Source: an uncultured Eubacteriales bacterium
GTDB taxonomy: Bacteria > Bacillota > Clostridia > Oscillospirales > CAG-272
Reading direction: 5' to 3'
Length of the DNA stretch: 43,260 nt
Assembly (NCBI GenBank): GCA_910586545.1
Contig: CAJUIQ010000014.1
Span: 1-43,260 of the forward strand
Shown: positions 40,682 to 43,260 of the stretch, piece by piece
How the letters are laid out: every line of letters begins with the position of its first letter
Numbering within the stretch: position 1 is the stretch's first letter
The notes under the pieces: model-generated
Seen by the model: only the letters and a program-made list of their open reading frames with translations
The model's database searches: none
Told to the model about the DNA's origin: nothing
Made by a program: the position numbers and the translations under genes

Positions 40682-40716
40682 AAAAAAACAGCCGCCATTT
40701 TCGGCGGCTGTTTTTT
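40682..40716 (-). terminator. Terminator after the tautomerase gene
   Basis: A7-CAGCCGCC-ATTTT-GGCGGCTG style stem with T6, symmetric, about 120 nt after the stop codon of the tautomerase gene. Confidence 0.85.
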
Positions 40717-40836
40717 GACACAAGCATAAACAAACAATCGTTTTCTATTTTTTCTGCACCCGTAGTGTTTTTTATGCGGCAGTATTTTGGGTGTTAGGAA
40801 AGATAGTCAATAACCTTACTCCTCTCCACGCCTTTT

Positions 40837-41073
40837 TCATGTAAAAGACACAGGGTCCGTATATCCAGGCTTTACAAGCACATTGTCCTTATCTTTTACA
40901 AACTCGTCATACACGCCTTCCCACTGAGCGTAGTCGTATTCCTCAACAGATACAGAAATATATTTCTCCGGCTTGCCCATGGTTTTGTTTACTACAGCAG
41001 CAATTTGCTCGGCAGCCTCCTGTAGTTGTTCCTTAGAAGGCCCGCTAATCGTCTTGATTACAATATGCGGCAT
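40837..41073 (-). CDS. 4-oxalocrotonate tautomerase family protein
   Basis: The 78-aa protein begins MPHIVIK, so Pro is exposed as the first residue after Met removal, the catalytic base of the tautomerase superfamily. The middle (SKEQLQEAAEQIAAVVNKTM) matches the family's helix and is followed by ISVSVEEYDYAQWEG. These enzymes shift keto and enol forms of aromatic-breakdown or other carboxylic substrates. Here the true substrate is unknown. AAAAGGAG precedes the ATG. It lies 19 nt after the nitroreductase gene and should be cotranscribed. Confidence 0.88.
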   Translation of the reverse strand: MPHIVIKTISGPSKEQLQEAAEQIAAVVNKTMGKPEKYISVSVEEYDYAQWEGVYDEFVKDKDNVLVKPGYTDPVSFT

Positions 41074-41092
41074 ATTTTTATCTCCTTTTTAT

Positions 41093-41647
41093 TTAATCGA
41101 TCCACAAAATTTTATCCATATCCGGTATATGCGGGGTTCCACCCGGATTCTCTGCATATCCCAGCAAAACGGCAATCCCTAAATCATATCCTGCAGGAAA
41201 GTGAAGCTTCTCTTTCAGTATCTTTCCCTGCGCCCCGGCAAAGGAAAATTTGGCCAGCCCACAAATTAAGGTATCAATACCCAAAGACGTGGCAGCCAAA
41301 GCAATATTTTCCGTAACAATACCGCAGTCTAAAAATGCATCTTCGACAATTGGAATCAGCATCATGCAAGGGGCATTGTAGTATAGCCTCCCACCTCTGG
41401 ATCGTATACGCTCGTATATGCTTTGATCTGGCAATGCTTCCAAATTCTTCATGCCTTCCTCTTCCAGTTCATGAATCAATTCTTTATTTTTCAGCACAAT
41501 TATCTGCCATGGTTGGCGATTCATACCACTCGGCGCACATACGCCTGCTTGCGCAATCACCTGCAAATCTTGATCGCTTGGAAGCTTATCTGTAAATGCT
41601 CGACAGGAATATCGGGTGCGTATGGTTTCTAATGTGTCAATTGGCAT
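41093..41647 (-). CDS. Nitroreductase family protein
   Basis: The 184-aa protein has the FMN-dependent nitroreductase fold: IRTRYSCRAFTDKLPSDQDL at the N-terminus (FMN-binding RxSxR variant), APSGMNRQPWQIIV near residue 38, and NIALAATSLGIDTL near residue 125. It reduces quinones, nitro compounds or flavin-dependent substrates in the cytoplasm. GGGGATGATGG precedes the ATG. It is the first gene of a two-gene operon behind the promoter at 41761-41789. Specific substrate unknown. Confidence 0.9.
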   Translation of the reverse strand: MPIDTLETIRTRYSCRAFTDKLPSDQDLQVIAQAGVCAPSGMNRQPWQIIVLKNKELIHELEEEGMKNLEALPDQSIYERIRSRGGRLYYNAPCMMLIPIVEDAFLDCGIVTENIALAATSLGIDTLICGLAKFSFAGAQGKILKEKLHFPAGYDLGIAVLLGYAENPGGTPHIPDMDKILWID

Positions 41648-41760
41648 AATCCATCATCCCCTTTTTCTTTTAAACATAAAAATCTCCGTATTTGTCTTCT
41701 TGCCGGATAGAAATCTAAATAAACGAAATCCGTCTTAGAAGAAAAATAAAACGATATTTT

Positions 41761-41789
41761 AGTATAGCAGTTCTACAACAAAAAAGCAA
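41761..41789 (-). promoter_or_regulatory. Promoter of the nitroreductase-tautomerase operon
   Basis: Minus-strand TTGCTT (41789-41784), 17 bp, TATACT (41766-41761). Confidence 0.55.
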
Positions 41790-41829
41790 GAATGCAATTT
41801 ACATATACAAACCAGCCACACTTTATAAA

Positions 41830-41972
41830 AGATGTTTGGGAGGCCAGTGATTCGCAAACATCTCGTTAAAAAACGAGTAATGCCGAAAACCCTGAAAAGT
41901 CAAATGTTTTCGGTTAGAGGGAAGTAATTTCAGATTAGGCGGTATAGCCCCGATTACAAGGGCTTTACCGTC
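41830..41972. repeat. Four consecutive stem-loops beside the recombinase
   Basis: AGATGTTTG/CAAACATCT (41830-41863, 16-nt loop), CTCGTT/AACGAG (41862-41877), CCGAAAAC/GTTTTCGG (41883-41913) and a 13-position stem with one mismatch (41938-41972) followed by a plus-strand T-rich run. No gene lies here. Position next to a serine recombinase suggests the end of the mobile element and its attachment region; the exact junction cannot be set from one copy. Confidence 0.5.
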
Positions 41973-41983
41973 TTTTCTTGTTC

Positions 41984-43260
41984 TCATGCACCTTGCCGTT
42001 TCGGTGGTGTAGCAGAAAGGAAATTGATTTCCCCAACAAAGTTGAATACAATATCTACTTTCTGTACCCGTTTCCCGTCCACCTTTTCCGGCGCATGGAC
42101 TATGATTTTCTTGATAAATTCATTGACGATTGCGGGGGTGAGTTCCTTTATCCCCACATACTTGCGGATAATCGCGGCGAAGCTGTCAAAATCGCTCTTG
42201 TTCTGTTCGTAGGTATCGACTTCCTGCTGGTCTGCCTTGACCTTTTCTTCCAGTTCCCGCTGTTCCGCTTCATACTCTGCGGACAGCTTCAAAAATCTGT
42301 CGTGGCTGATTGCTCCGCTTATGTCGTCCTCATAAATCCGCTTGAAGATACGGTCAAGTTCCGCTATCCGCTTCCTCGCCTGTCCGACTTCACGTTTCCT
42401 GCGCTTCATTTCCTTTTCTGTTTCAGCGGAGCGTTGCTGATACATCATTTCATGGAAAGCCATGATGTCATCAAAGAAAAGGGCGGTCACGTCAAATATC
42501 CTGCTCCATACGATTTGCTTCAACACTTCCTCGCGGATAAAGTGAGCCGTACAGCTTCCCGTATTGCTCTTGTACTTTGCACAGCGGTAATGGTCTTGTG
42601 AGCCATTAAAACTTTTACAAGTGGCAAAGTGTAATTTGCTCCCACAATCCGCACAGTATACCAAGCCGGAGAACAAGCCCTGTCGGTCTGCTTTTGTTGG
42701 GCGGCGTTTGTTCGCCCTTAGTTCCTGCACTCGTTCAAAAACTGCGTCCTCTACAATCGCTTCATGGGTATTGAAGAAGATAGCCTGCTGTTCCTTTGTG
42801 GTTGGAATCCGCTTTTTCAGTTTGTGGGATTTGGAATAGCTTTTGAAGTTCACCGTATGCCCGCAGTAGTCCATGCGCTCCAAAATGCCGACAATGGTAC
42901 TATCTCTCCAGTCATAAGGGCTGTCGGGGAGTGCTTTCCCCTTTTTCTTTGCGTAATACGCTTTTGCTATCAGCACATTATCCGCTTTGAGGATTTTTGC
43001 TATCTGCGCAGGTCCTTTCCCACCGATACATAAATCAAAAATGCGTTTCACCACAGCGGCGGCTTCCTCGTCTACAATCCATTGCTTTTTGTCCGTAGGG
43101 CTTACCATGTAGCCATAGGGCGGCTTTGTCAGATGTTCCCCCGCCTGTCCTTGCGCCCGCTTGATTGCCCGTACCTTTTTGCTTGTATCTTTGGCGTAAA
43201 AATCATTAAACAGGTTACGGAACGGGGTAAAATCGTTGTCGCCTTTTGCGCTGTCAACAC
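41984..43260 (-). CDS. Large serine recombinase (5' end outside window)
   Basis: The frame is open to the right edge and has no start inside the window, so the N-terminal catalytic resolvase domain is missing. What is seen is the recombinase domain (NDFTPFRNLFNDFYAKDTSK, then GEHLTKPPYGYMVSP and DWRDSTIVGILERMDYCGHT), a zinc beta-ribbon (LVYCADCGSKLHF and CAKYKSNTGSCTAHF), a long coiled-coil (about 42250-42430) and a DUF4368-like C-terminus. Such enzymes excise and integrate gut integrative and conjugative or mobilisable elements at a crossover dinucleotide. An internal ATG at 43108 is not the real start. The rest of the element lies to the right. Confidence 0.9.
   Translation of the reverse strand, partial: VDSAKGDNDFTPFRNLFNDFYAKDTSKKVRAIKRAQGQAGEHLTKPPYGYMVSPTDKKQWIVDEEAAAVVKRIFDLCIGGKGPAQIAKILKADNVLIAKAYYAKKKGKALPDSPYDWRDSTIVGILERMDYCGHTVNFKSYSKSHKLKKRIPTTKEQQAIFFNTHEAIVEDAVFERVQELRANKRRPTKADRQGLFSGLVYCADCGSKLHFATCKSFNGSQDHYRCAKYKSNTGSCTAHFIREEVLKQIVWSRIFDVTALFFDDIMAFHEMMYQQRSAETEKEMKRRKREVGQARKRIAELDRIFKRIYEDDISGAISHDRFLKLSAEYEAEQRELEEKVKADQQEVDTYEQNKSDFDSFAAIIRKYVGIKELTPAIVNEFIKKIIVHAPEKVDGKRVQKVDIVFNFVGEINFLSATPPKRQGA

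Larger units (their letters stand above)
41830..43260. mobile_element. Left end of an integrative element
   Basis: The recombinase and flanking hairpins form an element that continues past the window. The chromosomal side ends near the nitroreductase operon promoter (41789). The exact boundary is inferred. Confidence 0.5.

Noticed and set aside
43108..43108. ATG as start of the recombinase
   Set aside because: The frame continues upstream with clear recombinase sequence (KPPYGYMVSP) to the edge, so this is an internal Met.

Overview
The window looks like a Firmicute chromosome, class Clostridia and probably gut-associated. The evidence is SpoVT (a spore-former regulator), a CarD-family regulator, a BMP-type nucleoside transporter, a Clostridia-style division and cell wall (dcw) cluster, and a large gut-type serine recombinase at the right edge. 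No rRNA, tRNA or CRISPR array was recognised. Most genes lie on the minus strand. Several have near-consensus housekeeping promoters with 17-bp spacing, which I located by eye.

Layout. 1-1156 (-): unfinished multi-pass membrane protein, O-antigen ligase/polymerase-like. 1289-4816 (+): P-type Ca2+-like ATPase behind a possible structured leader, then spoVT. 4850-5398 (-): CarD-family regulator with a terminator-like hairpin in its leader. 5612-11225 (-): xpt, BMP lipoprotein, ABC ATPase and two permeases, a purine uptake and salvage operon. 11473-12045 (-): TetR regulator. 12178-15772 (-): alpha/beta hydrolase, murF and a frameshifted ddl. 16106-18183 (-): AT-rich island of five small XRE regulators, two of them near-identical copies, plus a gene remnant. 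18352-19669 (+): ComEC-like metallo-beta-lactamase lipoprotein and a DUF3006 protein. 19728-24378 (-): sugar locus with a sugar-kinase-like protein, an intracellular sialidase-like protein, a Gfo/Idh/MocA oxidoreductase and a TIM-barrel isomerase. 24691-26971 (+): serC and serA. 27076-27729 (+): RluA-type pseudouridine synthase. 27771-40409 (-): dcw cluster in transcription order mraZ, rsmH (broken), ftsL, ftsI/spoVD, murE, mraY, ftsW, murG, ftsQ, ftsZ. 40837-41647 (-): nitroreductase and tautomerase. 41830-43260: hairpin-rich end of a mobile element and its serine recombinase, which runs off the window.

How the genes fit together. Peptidoglycan synthesis is split over two loci: murE, mraY, murG and the division genes sit in the dcw cluster, while murF and ddl sit about 20 kb away behind a hydrolase gene. 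murC and murD are not in the window. Two conserved genes, ddl (1 base) and rsmH (about 10 bases), carry frame-breaking deletions, so either the assembly or the strain deserves a check.

Most unusual signals: the XRE island; the terminator-like hairpins in front of carD and murE; the possible leader RNA before the ATPase; long disordered N-terminal tails on FtsL, FtsW and FtsQ; and the sialidase/kinase locus. I see no clear candidate for a wholly new multi-gene system. The XRE island and the sugar locus come closest.
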